Of a DNA stretch of 64,000 nucleotides, positions 1-10,009 are shown piece by piece. The notes below the pieces were generated by a model that was not told where the DNA came from, ran no database searches, and worked only from the letters and a program-made list of their open reading frames with translations. Both the position numbers and the translations under genes were made by a program. Source of the stretch: Corynebacterium sp. NML130628 (lineage in GTDB: Bacteria; Actinomycetota; Actinomycetes; Mycobacteriales; Mycobacteriaceae); NCBI RefSeq assembly GCF_001875665.1, contig NZ_MLAL01000045.1, forward strand, positions 62,001-126,000. Reading direction: 5' to 3'. The stretch's first letter is position 1, and each line of letters starts with the position of its first letter.

Positions 1-2
1 AA

Positions 3-1028
3 ACCCTCCAGCCCCTCCCCGTGAGCTACCAGGGACCGTGCGGCGTCGAAGCGCCCGAGGGGTTCCACGTCGACGAGGGGGTGCTCGCGTCCGCGTGGCT
101 CGTCGCTAACCTCGATACCGGGGACGTGATCGCGATGAAGGATCCGCACGGCAGGTACAGGCCGGCGTCGATTATTAAGGTGCTGCTCGCACTCGTGGCG
201 ATCGACGAGCTGCCCCGCGAGCAACGCGTTGTGGTCAGCGAGGAATCCGCCGGTCAGGAAGGCTCGGCCGTCGGCATCGGCGCAGGCGGCGAGTACAGCG
301 TCGACGACCTCCTCCACGGCCTCCTCATGGCATCGGGTAACGACGCCGCCCACGCGCTCGCGCAAGCGCTCGGCGGTGACGACGCCACCCTAACGAAAAT
401 CAACGCCAAGGCCCGCGAGCTCGGCATGGACGACACCCGCGCAACCTCCTACTCCGGCCTGGACCGCGCCGGAATGTCTACCTCGGCGTGGGATATGGCG
501 CTCGCCTACCGGGCCGCGTTTTCCAACCCGACGTTCGCCGAAATCGCAGACACCGCCTCCTACCCGTTCCCGGGCTACGGCGACATCCCCGGCTACGAGC
601 TGTGGAACGACAACCAGCTCTACCTCAACGACCCCGACGGCATCGGTGGCAAAACCGGCTACACCGATGACGCGAACCACACCTTTGTCGGCGCCGTCAA
701 CCACGACGGCGTGCGGCTGGTCGCGGTGGTCCTGGACACGACGGTGGACAAGATGCGCGCGTGGCAGCAAGCGCAGGCACTCCTCCACGAGTCCTACGCC
801 TACGCCTCCGGACACACCACCCACGTGGCGTCGCTGAACCCTGTCGCGGAAACGCCAACGACTATGCCGCAGCCAGCTGATGCTGGTGATCACAAACCTG
901 GAAAAGCAAAAAGCCAGGGAGGAATCCCCTGGCTTTCCATCGCGCTCGTCGGCGGGGTGCTCGTGCTTGCCGCACTCGCCGTCGCGCTTAGTCTCGCGTC
1001 AGCAAAGAAACGATCCCGACGCCGATAG
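3..1028 (+). CDS. dacB: D-alanyl-D-alanine carboxypeptidase (PBP5-type serine peptidase S11), 5' truncated
   Basis: This enzyme trims the terminal D-Ala from peptidoglycan stem peptides outside the membrane. Counting from the GTG at 21, the family motifs are present: SxxK as S50-I-I-K53, SGN at 105-107 and KTG at about 211. A C-terminal membrane segment (about residues 305-325) ends in a basic SAKKRSRRR tail, so the protein is probably anchored. The reading frame is open from the first bases and no signal peptide is visible, so the true start most likely lies upstream of the window. Its last 41 bp overlap the convergent YihY gene. M. tuberculosis dacB1 sits at the matching place, from memory. 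Confidence 0.85.
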   Translation, partial: TLQPLPVSYQGPCGVEAPEGFHVDEGVLASAWLVANLDTGDVIAMKDPHGRYRPASIIKVLLALVAIDELPREQRVVVSEESAGQEGSAVGIGAGGEYSVDDLLHGLLMASGNDAAHALAQALGGDDATLTKINAKARELGMDDTRATSYSGLDRAGMSTSAWDMALAYRAAFSNPTFAEIADTASYPFPGYGDIPGYELWNDNQLYLNDPDGIGGKTGYTDDANHTFVGAVNHDGVRLVAVVLDTTVDKMRAWQQAQALLHESYAYASGHTTHVASLNPVAETPTTMPQPADAGDHKPGKAKSQGGIPWLSIALVGGVLVLAALAVALSLASAKKRSRRR

Positions 1029-2085
1029 CGCCAATCGCCGCCCCAACGCCCAGCGCCTTGCCTGATGCAGAGGCGCTGTTCGCCGGGTCCTGGTACGCGC
1101 CCGCGCGCACGTTGATGATCGCGGACTCCGGGACCTCAACCGGCTCGAGCTCCAGCGACTCCTCTGTGGTTGCGGTCCAGGCAGAAACGTAGAGCACCAC
1201 GCGCCAGATGAGGTAGAGCACCACCATCAGCGCAATCACCGGGCCAAAGATCGCGCCGGCCGGGTTGCCCGTCGCTGAACTCACGATCACCGTTGCGAAC
1301 TGTTTCACCAGCTCGAACGCGACCGCGCCGAGCAGCGCGCCCTTCAAGCCGGACTTCACCGGCACCTTGGTGCGCGGCATGTAGGTGACCAGCCACCACA
1401 TCACGAGGAAGTTCGCCAGCACACCGACCGCCAGGCCGACCGCCCACACCACGAGGCGGGCCCCCGGGAAGTCGCCGAGCCCGAAGTGCTCCATCGCCTG
1501 CGAAGTCCACGAGGAGGCACCGATGGCGGTCACACCGAACGCCACGATGAAGAGCAGAATCAAACCGATCAAGCCCAGCAGGTCCGCCATCTTCTTCACG
1601 ACGAAGTTTCCACCATCATTTGCGTCAAGGTTCCACATCGCCGAAATGCCGACTCGCAGGTTGTTCATCCATCCCAAGCCGGACCAAAGTGTTGTGAGCA
1701 AACCGACGCCTGCGACGGCTCCGCGCTGGTCGATCGCTGCCTGCAGCAACTCGTTGACGGTATCGCCGAGTCCCCCTTCGAGGTTCTCAGTGATTTGGTC
1801 CTGCACCTGCTGCATAATGTCCGGGCGCCCGTTCAAAAACATACCGAGCGCCGCGAACAGCAACATCGCCAGCGGGAAGAGCGACAGTACCGAAAAGTAC
1901 GTGATACCTGCCGAAAGCTGGTTGCCGCCCTGCGAGGAGAAACGCTCGTTCATCCGCATCAGGTGGCCAACCGCCGGAGCCTTCTTCGCAATCTCATCCG
2001 CGGCGCCTTCCGATTGCTGTTTCGTGGCGCGCTCAATGCCCTGCCGGTCGGTGTACTCCGTCTGTGGCGACGTCGAAGTGGCCAT
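988..2085 (-). CDS. YihY/BrkB family integral membrane protein
   Basis: This 365-residue protein belongs to the YihY (formerly RNase BN/BrkB) family of multi-pass membrane proteins, whose function is not settled. The soluble N-terminus contains NERFSSQGGNQLSAGITYFSVLSLFPLAMLL, typical of the family around residues 47-80, followed by about five further hydrophobic segments. The ATG at 2085 is preferred over the GTG at 2088 because an AGGGAAGGG stretch lies just upstream. It is downstream of trpS on the same strand and overlaps the end of the carboxypeptidase gene convergently. Confidence 0.8.
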   Translation of the reverse strand: MATSTSPQTEYTDRQGIERATKQQSEGAADEIAKKAPAVGHLMRMNERFSSQGGNQLSAGITYFSVLSLFPLAMLLFAALGMFLNGRPDIMQQVQDQITENLEGGLGDTVNELLQAAIDQRGAVAGVGLLTTLWSGLGWMNNLRVGISAMWNLDANDGGNFVVKKMADLLGLIGLILLFIVAFGVTAIGASSWTSQAMEHFGLGDFPGARLVVWAVGLAVGVLANFLVMWWLVTYMPRTKVPVKSGLKGALLGAVAFELVKQFATVIVSSATGNPAGAIFGPVIALMVVLYLIWRVVLYVSAWTATTEESLELEPVEVPESAIINVRAGAYQDPANSASASGKALGVGAAIGAIGVGIVSLLTRD

Positions 2086-2176
2086 CACAGTCCCTTCCCT
2101 ACTTCTGGTTTGTTACGTTAAGCACACCATCGTAGAGCAAAGGTCCACCATCTAGCCACCGAGTTCCACTGGGCAG

Positions 2177-3190
<1,014 letters not shown>

Positions 3191-3227
3191 CTACTGTAGA
3201 CCGGAACGTGCGCGTGCGGTACCTGCC

Positions 3228-4019
3228 CTATTCCGTGTCCGCTTCCTCGTCGGGCTTGGGGTCAGTTCGAGGGTCGGGGCGCCGGATACGTTTGATGCCG
3301 CGGTAGACCTGGCGCGCCCCCGGCACCATGCGCGCGCGGCGGTAGAAGTAAGAGGTCAGTGCATATTTCGGGTCGATTTCAGCAACACGTTCGTCGTCGT
3401 ATTCGTACACCGGCAGCGACCACCCGCGCTTCAGCGAAACCAGGCGAATGCCCAGCACCAGCAGCACGGTGACAATGACGTTGATCCACTCCGGGACCCC
3501 CGCCATCATCATTAGCCACCACGCCACGGTGCCGATAACCGCCGCCGACGCGTAAAGCTCTTTGCGGAACACGAGCGGCACCCGGTCGGAGAGGACGTCG
3601 CGAATGATGCCACCCGACACACCTGTGCTGAGGGCCGCGACGCAGGCAATGATGAAGCCGTGGCCGTGCTCGATTGCGGTTTGGATGCCAACAACCACGA
3701 ACGCGGCGAGCCCGATGGCGTCGGCAACTAAGAAGCCTCGACGCAGCTGGTACATCAGCCAACTAATGCGGACAGTCAGCACAGAGGCGACCACCACCAA
3801 CAGCAGATACTCGGGCTTTTCCACCCACACCATCGGGTAAATCCCCAGCAGCAGGTTTCGCACCGTGCCACCGCCGAGCGCGGTCAACGCGCCAAGGGTA
3901 ATGACCCCGAAGAGGTCCATGCGCATGCGCCCTGCGGACACAGCGGCGGTCATTGCCTCTGCGACGATGCCGATGATGAACAGCGCTGTGATGAGTTGAT
4001 CAGTACTGACTGCATCCAT
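3228..4019 (-). CDS. TRIC cation channel family (UPF0126/YicG-type) membrane protein
   Basis: This 263-residue protein has two repeats of a three-helix unit, the arrangement of prokaryotic TRIC channels. Each repeat carries the glycine-rich family motif: GGGTVRNLLLG in the first and SGGIIRDVLSDRVPLVFRKELYA in the second. The C-terminal ~50 residues are hydrophilic and charged. The frame is open further upstream, but the ATG at 4019 is chosen because it starts the conserved domain and lies 1 bp after the stop of the exonuclease gene. Translational coupling is likely. Substrate is inferred from family only (potassium). Confidence 0.85.
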   Translation of the reverse strand: MDAVSTDQLITALFIIGIVAEAMTAAVSAGRMRMDLFGVITLGALTALGGGTVRNLLLGIYPMVWVEKPEYLLLVVVASVLTVRISWLMYQLRRGFLVADAIGLAAFVVVGIQTAIEHGHGFIIACVAALSTGVSGGIIRDVLSDRVPLVFRKELYASAAVIGTVAWWLMMMAGVPEWINVIVTVLLVLGIRLVSLKRGWSLPVYEYDDERVAEIDPKYALTSYFYRRARMVPGARQVYRGIKRIRRPDPRTDPKPDEEADTE

Positions 4020-4020
4020 A

Positions 4021-4944
4021 TTAGATGTCGTACTCCACGATGAGCGGTGAGTGGTCCGACCAACGTTGCTCGACCGTCGGGGCCTTTTCCACCCAGCTGC
4101 GCTGCGCGCGCTCCAGCATGGACTTTGTTGCCGCCTGGTAGTCGATGCGCCAGCCTGCGTTGTTGTTAAAGGCCTGCCCGCGGTACGTCCACCAGGTGTA
4201 CGGCGCGTCCTCCGGCTGCAGGTGCCGCGCGACGTCAAACCACTGCGGGTTGTCATTCGCTTGTCGACGCCCCTCCGACTGGTACTCCACCGCCCCAACC
4301 CACTGGCTTGTCTCCTTGTCTGCGAGGTCCTGGGCGGCGTCGTCCGGGAATGCGCCGAAGACGGAGTCCATGAACGCGCGCTCGTCGGGCAGGAAGCCGG
4401 ACTTCTTCCGGTTCGTCTTCCAGTTCTTAAGGTCTTCGCGGCGGTGGCAGATGTTCCAGTCCCCGGCGATCACCATGTCGGGGTACTGCGCCGGTAGTTC
4501 TTCGAGCACCGGGCTGAATTGGTCGAAGAAGCGGTACTTCTCGTCCTGCTTGGCGGTCTCCGCGGCGCCCGACGGCAAATAGAGCGACGCTACCCGCACG
4601 CCACTTTCGAGCGTTGCCGCGATGAAACGGCCCGCGTCCTCGAAGCCCGGAATACCAACGCTTACCTCAGATAGGGGGGTTCGTGAGAGAATTCCCACAC
4701 CCGCACGGCCTTTCGCGCCCGGAGTTTCCGCCGGGGCGACGGCAAGGTGCCACCCTTGCTCAAGCGCAGGGGCCAGCGCTTGCTCTGTTTGTTCCTGCGT
4801 TGCCCGCACTTCTTGCATCAACACGACGTCGACAGACGAGGCGTCGAGCCATGGGAGCATCCCGTGGTTGAGCTCATTGCGGACTTTGGTTGCCGCGCGG
4901 ATTCCGTTGACGTTGACCGAAGCAATGCTTAAAACCATGCCCAT
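4021..4944 (-). CDS. xth: Exodeoxyribonuclease III
   Basis: This 307-residue protein is a member of the exonuclease/endonuclease/phosphatase superfamily and acts in base excision repair as an AP endonuclease and 3' exonuclease. Visible motifs are VNVNGIRAA at the N-terminus, the metal-binding LMQEVRA, GDWNICHRREDLKNWK (catalytic Asn), and WRIDYQ plus WSDHSPL with the catalytic Asp and His near the C-terminus. Two in-frame ATGs lie 6 bp apart (4944 and 4938), and the start is not settled. It is divergent from icd and followed immediately by the TRIC-like gene. Confidence 0.93.
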   Translation of the reverse strand: MGMVLSIASVNVNGIRAATKVRNELNHGMLPWLDASSVDVVLMQEVRATQEQTEQALAPALEQGWHLAVAPAETPGAKGRAGVGILSRTPLSEVSVGIPGFEDAGRFIAATLESGVRVASLYLPSGAAETAKQDEKYRFFDQFSPVLEELPAQYPDMVIAGDWNICHRREDLKNWKTNRKKSGFLPDERAFMDSVFGAFPDDAAQDLADKETSQWVGAVEYQSEGRRQANDNPQWFDVARHLQPEDAPYTWWTYRGQAFNNNAGWRIDYQAATKSMLERAQRSWVEKAPTVEQRWSDHSPLIVEYDI

Positions 4945-5042
4945 GACCCTACCTTTCCCCGCTAATACAAGACACGCGGTATGTAAAAGCTGTACGCTGT
5001 GGGTTTAAGCAAAACATTTTGACGCGATACTTAAGGAGAACC

Positions 5043-7256
5043 ATGGCTCAAATCATTTGGACACGCACCGATGAAGCGCCACTGCTGGCCACCTATTCCC
5101 TCAAGCCAATCGTTGAGGCATTCGCCGCTCAGGCGGGGCTCGATGTCACCACCGCTGACATCTCGCTTGCAGGCCGCATCATTGCGCAGTTCCCGGAGCG
5201 TCTCACCGACGAGCAGAAGATGGACGACGCGCTCGCGCAGCTCGGCCAGCTCGCCACTACCCCCGAAGCGAACATCATCAAGCTGCCGAACATTTCGGCT
5301 TCCCTGGTCCAGCTGAAGAAGGCCATCGCGGAGCTGCAGGCCGCAGGCTTCGACCTGCCGGAGTACCCAGACAATCCTTCGACGGACGAAGAGCGCGAAG
5401 TACAGAAGCGTTACGACGCCGTGAAGGGCTCCGCCGTCAACCCTGTCCTTCGCGAGGGCAACTCTGATCGCCGCGCACCGGAGGCCGTCAAGAACTTCAC
5501 CAAGAAGCACCCACACTCGATGGGCGTGTGGTCGAAGGACTCCAAGACCAACGTCGCAACCATGGATGCTGGCGACTTCCGCCACAACGAGAAGTCCGTC
5601 ATCATGCCGGCGGCTGACTCCCTGACCATCAAGCTGGTCGCCAACGATGGCACCGAAACCGTTTTGAAGGACTCCCTGGCCGTTGAAGCCGGCGAGGTCG
5701 TGGACGGCACCTACATGTCCGCCAAGGCACTCGACGCGTTCCTGCTCGACGCAGTCAAGCGCGCCAAGGAAGAGGGCGTGCTCTTCTCCGCTCACCTGAA
5801 GGCAACGATGATGAAGGTCTCCGACCCGATCATCTTCGGCCACGTCGTGCGCGCATACTTCAAGGACGTCTACGACAAGTACGGCGAGACCCTGCTGGCT
5901 GCTGGTCTGAACGGCGAGAACGGCCTGGGCGCGATCCTTGATGGCCTTGCTGGCGTCGATAATGGTGAGGAGATCCGCGCAGCGTTCGAGCAGGCGCTGA
6001 AGGACGGCCCGGCATTGGCGATGGTCAACTCCCACAAGGGCATCACCAACCTGCACGTGCCATCCGACGTCATTATCGACGCCTCGATGCCTGCGATGAT
6101 CCGTACCTCGGGCCACATGTGGAACGCTGCCGACCAGGAGCAGGACACGCTGGCGACCATTCCGGATTCCTCCTACGCAGGTGTCTACCAGGCGGTTATC
6201 GACGACTGCCGTGAGAACGGCGCCTACGACCCAACCACCATGGGCACGGTGCCAAACGTTGGCCTGATGGCGAAGAAGGCTGAGGAGTACGGCTCCCACG
6301 ACAAAACCTTCAAGATCCCTGCCGACGGCAAGGTCCAGGTTGTAAACAAGGCCGGCGACGTGCTCATCGAGCACGACGTCGAAGCCGGCGACATCTGGCG
6401 CGCATGCCAGACCAAGGACGCCCCGATCCAGGACTGGGTCAAGCTCGCGGTCAACCGCGCTCGCCTGTCGGGCATGAAGGCGATCTTCTGGTTGGACGAG
6501 GAGCGCGCACACGACCGCAACCTCATCTCCCTTGTTGAGAAATACTTGCAGGATCACGACACGGACGGCCTGGACATCTCGATCATGAACCCGGTTGAGG
6601 CCACGAAGGTCTCCGTTGAGCGTATCCGCCGCGGCGAGGACACCATCTCGGTGACCGGTAACGTCCTGCGTGACTACAACACCGACCTGTTCCCGATCCT
6701 GGAGCTGGGCACCTCCGCGAAGATGCTCTCCGTCGTTCCACTGATGGCTGGCGGCGGCCTCTTCGAGACCGGTGCTGGCGGCTCCGCACCGAAGCACGTG
6801 CAGCAGGTCCAGGAGGAGAACCACCTGCGTTGGGACTCCCTCGGCGAGTACCTCGCACTTGCTGAGTCCTTCCGCCACGAGAAGAACACTAAGGGCAACG
6901 AGAAGGCTGGCGTCCTCGGTGACGCACTGGACCGCGCAACGGAGACGCTGCTCAACGAGGGCAAGTCGCCGTCGCGCAAGGTGAACGAAATCGACGACCG
7001 CGGTTCCCACTTCTGGCTGGCACGCTACTGGGCTGAGGAGCTCGCCGCACAGTCGGAGGATGCGGACCTGGCGGCTACGTTCGCTCCGGTTGCTGCAGCG
7101 CTGGCAGAGAACGCAGCAACCATCGACGCAGAGCTGCTCGCGGTGCAAGGCTCCCCTGCCGATCTGGGCGGCTACTACTGGCCCGAGGAGGCCAAGGTCA
7201 CTGCTGTCATGCGCCCGTCCGAAACCTTCAACAAGGTGATTGACGGCCTGAAGTAG
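5043..7256 (+). CDS. icd: Isocitrate dehydrogenase (NADP+), monomeric type
   Basis: This enzyme oxidatively decarboxylates isocitrate to 2-oxoglutarate with NADP+ in the TCA cycle. At 737 residues it matches the monomeric 80-kDa class found in corynebacteria and some proteobacteria, not the 45-kDa dimeric class. The sequence is collinear from [19 protein letters not shown] through [10 protein letters not shown] to the C-terminal [16 protein letters not shown]. The ATG at 5043 is chosen over an upstream in-frame start because AAGGAGA lies 8 bp before it. A strong terminator follows at 7276. Confidence 0.96.
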   Translation: MAQIIWTRTDEAPLLATYSLKPIVEAFAAQAGLDVTTADISLAGRIIAQFPERLTDEQKMDDALAQLGQLATTPEANIIKLPNISASLVQLKKAIAELQAAGFDLPEYPDNPSTDEEREVQKRYDAVKGSAVNPVLREGNSDRRAPEAVKNFTKKHPHSMGVWSKDSKTNVATMDAGDFRHNEKSVIMPAADSLTIKLVANDGTETVLKDSLAVEAGEVVDGTYMSAKALDAFLLDAVKRAKEEGVLFSAHLKATMMKVSDPIIFGHVVRAYFKDVYDKYGETLLAAGLNGENGLGAILDGLAGVDNGEEIRAAFEQALKDGPALAMVNSHKGITNLHVPSDVIIDASMPAMIRTSGHMWNAADQEQDTLATIPDSSYAGVYQAVIDDCRENGAYDPTTMGTVPNVGLMAKKAEEYGSHDKTFKIPADGKVQVVNKAGDVLIEHDVEAGDIWRACQTKDAPIQDWVKLAVNRARLSGMKAIFWLDEERAHDRNLISLVEKYLQDHDTDGLDISIMNPVEATKVSVERIRRGEDTISVTGNVLRDYNTDLFPILELGTSAKMLSVVPLMAGGGLFETGAGGSAPKHVQQVQEENHLRWDSLGEYLALAESFRHEKNTKGNEKAGVLGDALDRATETLLNEGKSPSRKVNEIDDRGSHFWLARYWAEELAAQSEDADLAATFAPVAAALAENAATIDAELLAVQGSPADLGGYYWPEEAKVTAVMRPSETFNKVIDGLK

Positions 7257-7275
7257 TAAGCGCTCCGCTTTCCGA

Positions 7276-7315
7276 CCCCGGTTGCTGCGTTTTCGCGGCG
7301 GCCGGGGTTTTGGTT
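7276..7315 (+). terminator. Rho-independent terminator of icd
   Basis: A 14-bp stem begins with CCCCGG (7276-7281) and closes with CCGGGG (7302-7307). The inner pairs are held by G-U wobbles, the loop is about TTTT, and the tract TTTTGGTTT follows. It starts 20 bp after the icd stop codon. Confidence 0.85.
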
Positions 7316-7337
7316 TGCGGTTCTTGACCTGGCGCCC

Positions 7338-7444
7338 AGGATGGTAACCCCCACGTGGTAACCCAAGGACGGTAATCAGCCGAGTAACTGGGCCGACGGC
7401 GATCACCTCTACTCGGCTGATTACCATCCTCCGGTTACCATCCT
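7338..7444. repeat. Hyphenated palindrome built from five copies of an AGGATGGTAA-like unit
   Basis: Three copies read on the + strand (about 7338, 7353 and 7366) and two on the - strand (7421-7430 and 7434-7444). The inner arms, 7367-7386 (GGACGGTAATCAGCCGAGTA) and 7410-7429, are inverted repeats of 20 bp with one mismatch around a 23-nt spacer. It lies between the icd terminator and the 3' end of the DUF559 gene. Function is unknown; it could be a repetitive palindromic element or a bidirectional structured 3' end. Confidence 0.7.
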
Positions 7445-7481
7445 TCGCGGTGCGTTGGGGCAGGCGTCGGGGAGCAAGGGT

Positions 7482-8417
7482 TCATGCGAGCGCAGCCCGG
7501 CGGCCAGCGATGGTGTCGCGGACCTCGCGGATGAACCCGTCGGGGTGCCGACGTAGGTACGAAGGCGAGTAGCGGAGGAAAACATAACCCCTGTTGGCAA
7601 TCCGCTTCTGGCGCTCGAATTCTTCCTGTCGCGCACGTTCGGCGTCTGGCCCCTGGTATTTCACATCACCGTCGATCTCGATGAGCAGCCAGCCGTCGAC
7701 GCACAGGTCCGCGTAGCGCCCCGCCACTTCGTACTGCGTAAACAACGGGCCGATCCCCGCCTGGATCAGCAGGGCGCGCGCGAAGGATTCGTAGGGCGAG
7801 TCCGAGTCGTCGACGCAGTGCCGGATGCACTCCCGAACCACCGCGATGCCCTTCAGTCTGCCCAGCTGCCGTGTTTCTTGCTCCAGAAGCGCACGCGTGA
7901 AACCCCTGCGCCGGAGGTAATCCGCAGCGACGAGCCCCTCGACGAAGCCGTGGTGGCGGGCGATGTCGGCAAGCGTTCGGAAACCAGTGGTGACGCGGTG
8001 TCCGTCGCGCAATGAGGTTTCGTCCTCGCGGAGCACCATGCGCCGAAACAGAATTCCTTTTCTGCCGCTGCGGGATGGCGAGCTGCCTCGGGAAAGCAGA
8101 CACAGCTCGACTGGCTCTTCGGTTGTGCTGATCACCCACATGCCGTGCATGCGGGCAGCCGATCGACCGACGAGCACCGCTTCCCTACTCATCAGCGCAG
8201 CAGCTTCGACGCGCAGCCATTGCCGCTCGTGGTACTTCAGCTCTCTCCAGCAAGTTTCCGGAAAGATGATGCTCGTGTCGAGGATCCGGTGTGTCCCTCG
8301 GAGCCGACCAACGTCCTTATGCGAAAGCTTCCGCTTATCGACGATCCTCCGTCGCAACTCCCCCTTCCGCTCCTCCCACCGTTGCAGCACGATCGGATTT
8401 TCTCTGTCAATCCTCAT
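7482..8417 (-). CDS. DUF559 / PD-(D/E)XK nuclease-like protein with AbiEi-like N-terminal region
   Basis: The C-terminal third of this 311-residue protein resembles the DUF559 (Vsr-like) fold. It has SPYESFARALL with a conserved Glu, then YEVAGRYADLCVDGWLLIEIDGDVKYQ carrying the Asp and Glu-x-Asp expected of a PD-(D/E)XK centre, then RQEEFERQKRIANRGYVFLRYS. The N-terminal part (VLVGRSAARMHGMWVI, TTGFRTLADIARHHG) resembles the AbiEi transcriptional regulator/antitoxin scaffold found in many actinobacterial DUF559 proteins. No partner toxin is adjacent. Such genes are patchy among relatives. Substrate and role are unknown. Confidence 0.65.
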   Translation of the reverse strand: MRIDRENPIVLQRWEERKGELRRRIVDKRKLSHKDVGRLRGTHRILDTSIIFPETCWRELKYHERQWLRVEAAALMSREAVLVGRSAARMHGMWVISTTEEPVELCLLSRGSSPSRSGRKGILFRRMVLREDETSLRDGHRVTTGFRTLADIARHHGFVEGLVAADYLRRRGFTRALLEQETRQLGRLKGIAVVRECIRHCVDDSDSPYESFARALLIQAGIGPLFTQYEVAGRYADLCVDGWLLIEIDGDVKYQGPDAERARQEEFERQKRIANRGYVFLRYSPSYLRRHPDGFIREVRDTIAGRRAALA

Positions 8418-8637
8418 ACCTATTTTGACGTCGAAATCCCCGCTCGGGTTCCCTCTCAGACCGAAAGCTTACCCGACGTTACGCAACGCGAAGACTCACG
8501 AACGTACATCACCGTCACCATTGTCAACGTGGCTGAACCAGCAAGGTGACATGACCACCGCCCGGGTGATCCTAACGCTGGACGCTCATCACTTTTCTAT
8601 TTTTATTCACGCATAATGGCTGGTAAACAGGCGTAGC

Positions 8638-8653
8638 TAGACAGCTTGGTTCA
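8638..8653 (+). promoter_or_regulatory. Possible McbR-type operator upstream of metY
   Basis: TAGAC-AGCTTG-GTTCA has one exact half-site and one degenerate half-site of the McbR consensus TAGAC-N6-GTCTA. It lies 33 bp before the metY start and about 20 bp after a CATAAT sequence at 8612-8617 that could be the -10 box. McbR control of metY is established in C. glutamicum; this particular site is an inference. Confidence 0.4.
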
Positions 8654-8685
8654 CAGAAAACCTACCAAGCGTTACATTGTTGCTC

Positions 8686-10008
8686 ATGACACAATACGAC
8701 AACAGCAATACGAAAGACTGGTCCTTCAACACACGCTCTATCCACGCCGGACAGGCCGTGGACAGCGACTACGGGGCCCGTAACCAGCCTATTTACATGA
8801 CCACCTCCTACGTGTTCGACAACGCTCAGCACGCAGCAGACCGCTTCAACCTCTCTAACCCAGGCCCGATCTACACTCGCCTGACCAACCCAACCCAGCA
8901 GGCGCTCGAAGACCGCATCGCGGACCTCGAGGGTGGCGTCGCAGCTACCGCATTCGCCTCCGGCATGGCTGCAGAGACCGCCGCCATCACGAACTTGGCG
9001 TCGGCAGGTGACCACATCGTTACTTCCCCACGTATCTACGGCGGCACCGAGACCCTCTTCCAGGTGACGCTGCCACGCCTCGGCATTGACGTCACGTTCG
9101 TGGACAACCCTGACGACCCAGCAAGCTGGCAGGCAGCAGTCCAGCCGAACACGAAGGCGTTCTACGGCGAAACCTTCGGCAACCCGATCGCCGACGTCCT
9201 CGACATCCCGGCCGTCGCGGAGGTCGCACACCGCAACCAGGTGCCACTGATTATTGACAACACGATGGCCACAGCCGCTCTGGTCCGCCCGCTTGAGCTT
9301 GGCGCAGACATCGTCGTCGCTTCGACCACGAAGTTCTACACCGGCAACGGCGCCGCCATCGGAGGCGTCCTCGTCGACGGCGGCAAGTTCGACTGGACCG
9401 TCGAGCGCGACGGCAAGCCGGTCTTCCCTTACTTCGTCACACCGGACCCGGCCTACCACGGCCTGAAGTACGCGGATCTCGGCGCACCGGCCTTCGCCCT
9501 CAAGGCCCGCGCGGGCATCCTGCGCGATACCGGTGCTGCACTCTCCCCGTTCAACGCGTGGGTCGCGCTGCAGGGCCTGGACACGCTGAGCCTGCGCGTG
9601 GAGCGCCACAACGAGAACGCTCTGAAGGTGGCGAAGTTCCTCAGCGAGCATGACAAGGTGGCGAAGGTGAACTTCGCTGGCCTCGAGTCCTCCCCGTACT
9701 ACGCGGTCAAGGAGAAGCTCGGCCTGCGCTACACCGGCTCTGTCCTCTCCTTCGAGGTCGCAGGCGACAAGGACGACCACACGAATGCATGGAAGTTTAT
9801 CGACGCCCTCAAGCTGCACTCCAACCTGGCAAACATCGGCGACGTGCGCTCCCTGGTGGTCCACCCGGCCACGACGACGCACTCCCAGTCGGATGCCGAA
9901 GGCTTGGCTCGCGCCGGTATCTCCCAGGCAACGATCCGCCTGAGCGTCGGCATCGAAGACGCCGACGACATTATCGCGGACCTCGAGCGCGGATTCGCAG
10001 CGATCTAA
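8686..10008 (+). CDS. metY: O-acetylhomoserine sulfhydrylase (PLP-dependent)
   Basis: This enzyme makes homocysteine directly from O-acetyl-L-homoserine and sulfide in methionine biosynthesis. It is 440 residues, the usual length for the MetY branch of the Cys/Met PLP family. The PLP lysine is K216 in STTKFYTGNGAAIGG. IIDNTMATAALVRPLELGADIV and the N-terminal FNTRSIHAGQAVDSDYGARNQPIY are family-typical. The ATG at 8686 is preferred to a TTG three codons upstream. metX begins 1 bp after its stop, so the pair is co-transcribed. Confidence 0.95.
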   Translation: MTQYDNSNTKDWSFNTRSIHAGQAVDSDYGARNQPIYMTTSYVFDNAQHAADRFNLSNPGPIYTRLTNPTQQALEDRIADLEGGVAATAFASGMAAETAAITNLASAGDHIVTSPRIYGGTETLFQVTLPRLGIDVTFVDNPDDPASWQAAVQPNTKAFYGETFGNPIADVLDIPAVAEVAHRNQVPLIIDNTMATAALVRPLELGADIVVASTTKFYTGNGAAIGGVLVDGGKFDWTVERDGKPVFPYFVTPDPAYHGLKYADLGAPAFALKARAGILRDTGAALSPFNAWVALQGLDTLSLRVERHNENALKVAKFLSEHDKVAKVNFAGLESSPYYAVKEKLGLRYTGSVLSFEVAGDKDDHTNAWKFIDALKLHSNLANIGDVRSLVVHPATTTHSQSDAEGLARAGISQATIRLSVGIEDADDIIADLERGFAAI

Positions 10009-10009
10009 C

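Noticed and set aside
5031..7427. 798-codon open frame antisense to icd
   Set aside because: It is a GC-skewed shadow of a strongly conserved gene with no recognisable domain and no ribosome binding site. Similar long antisense frames opposite metY, metQ, dnaE2, guaB, groEL1 and eccC were rejected for the same reason.
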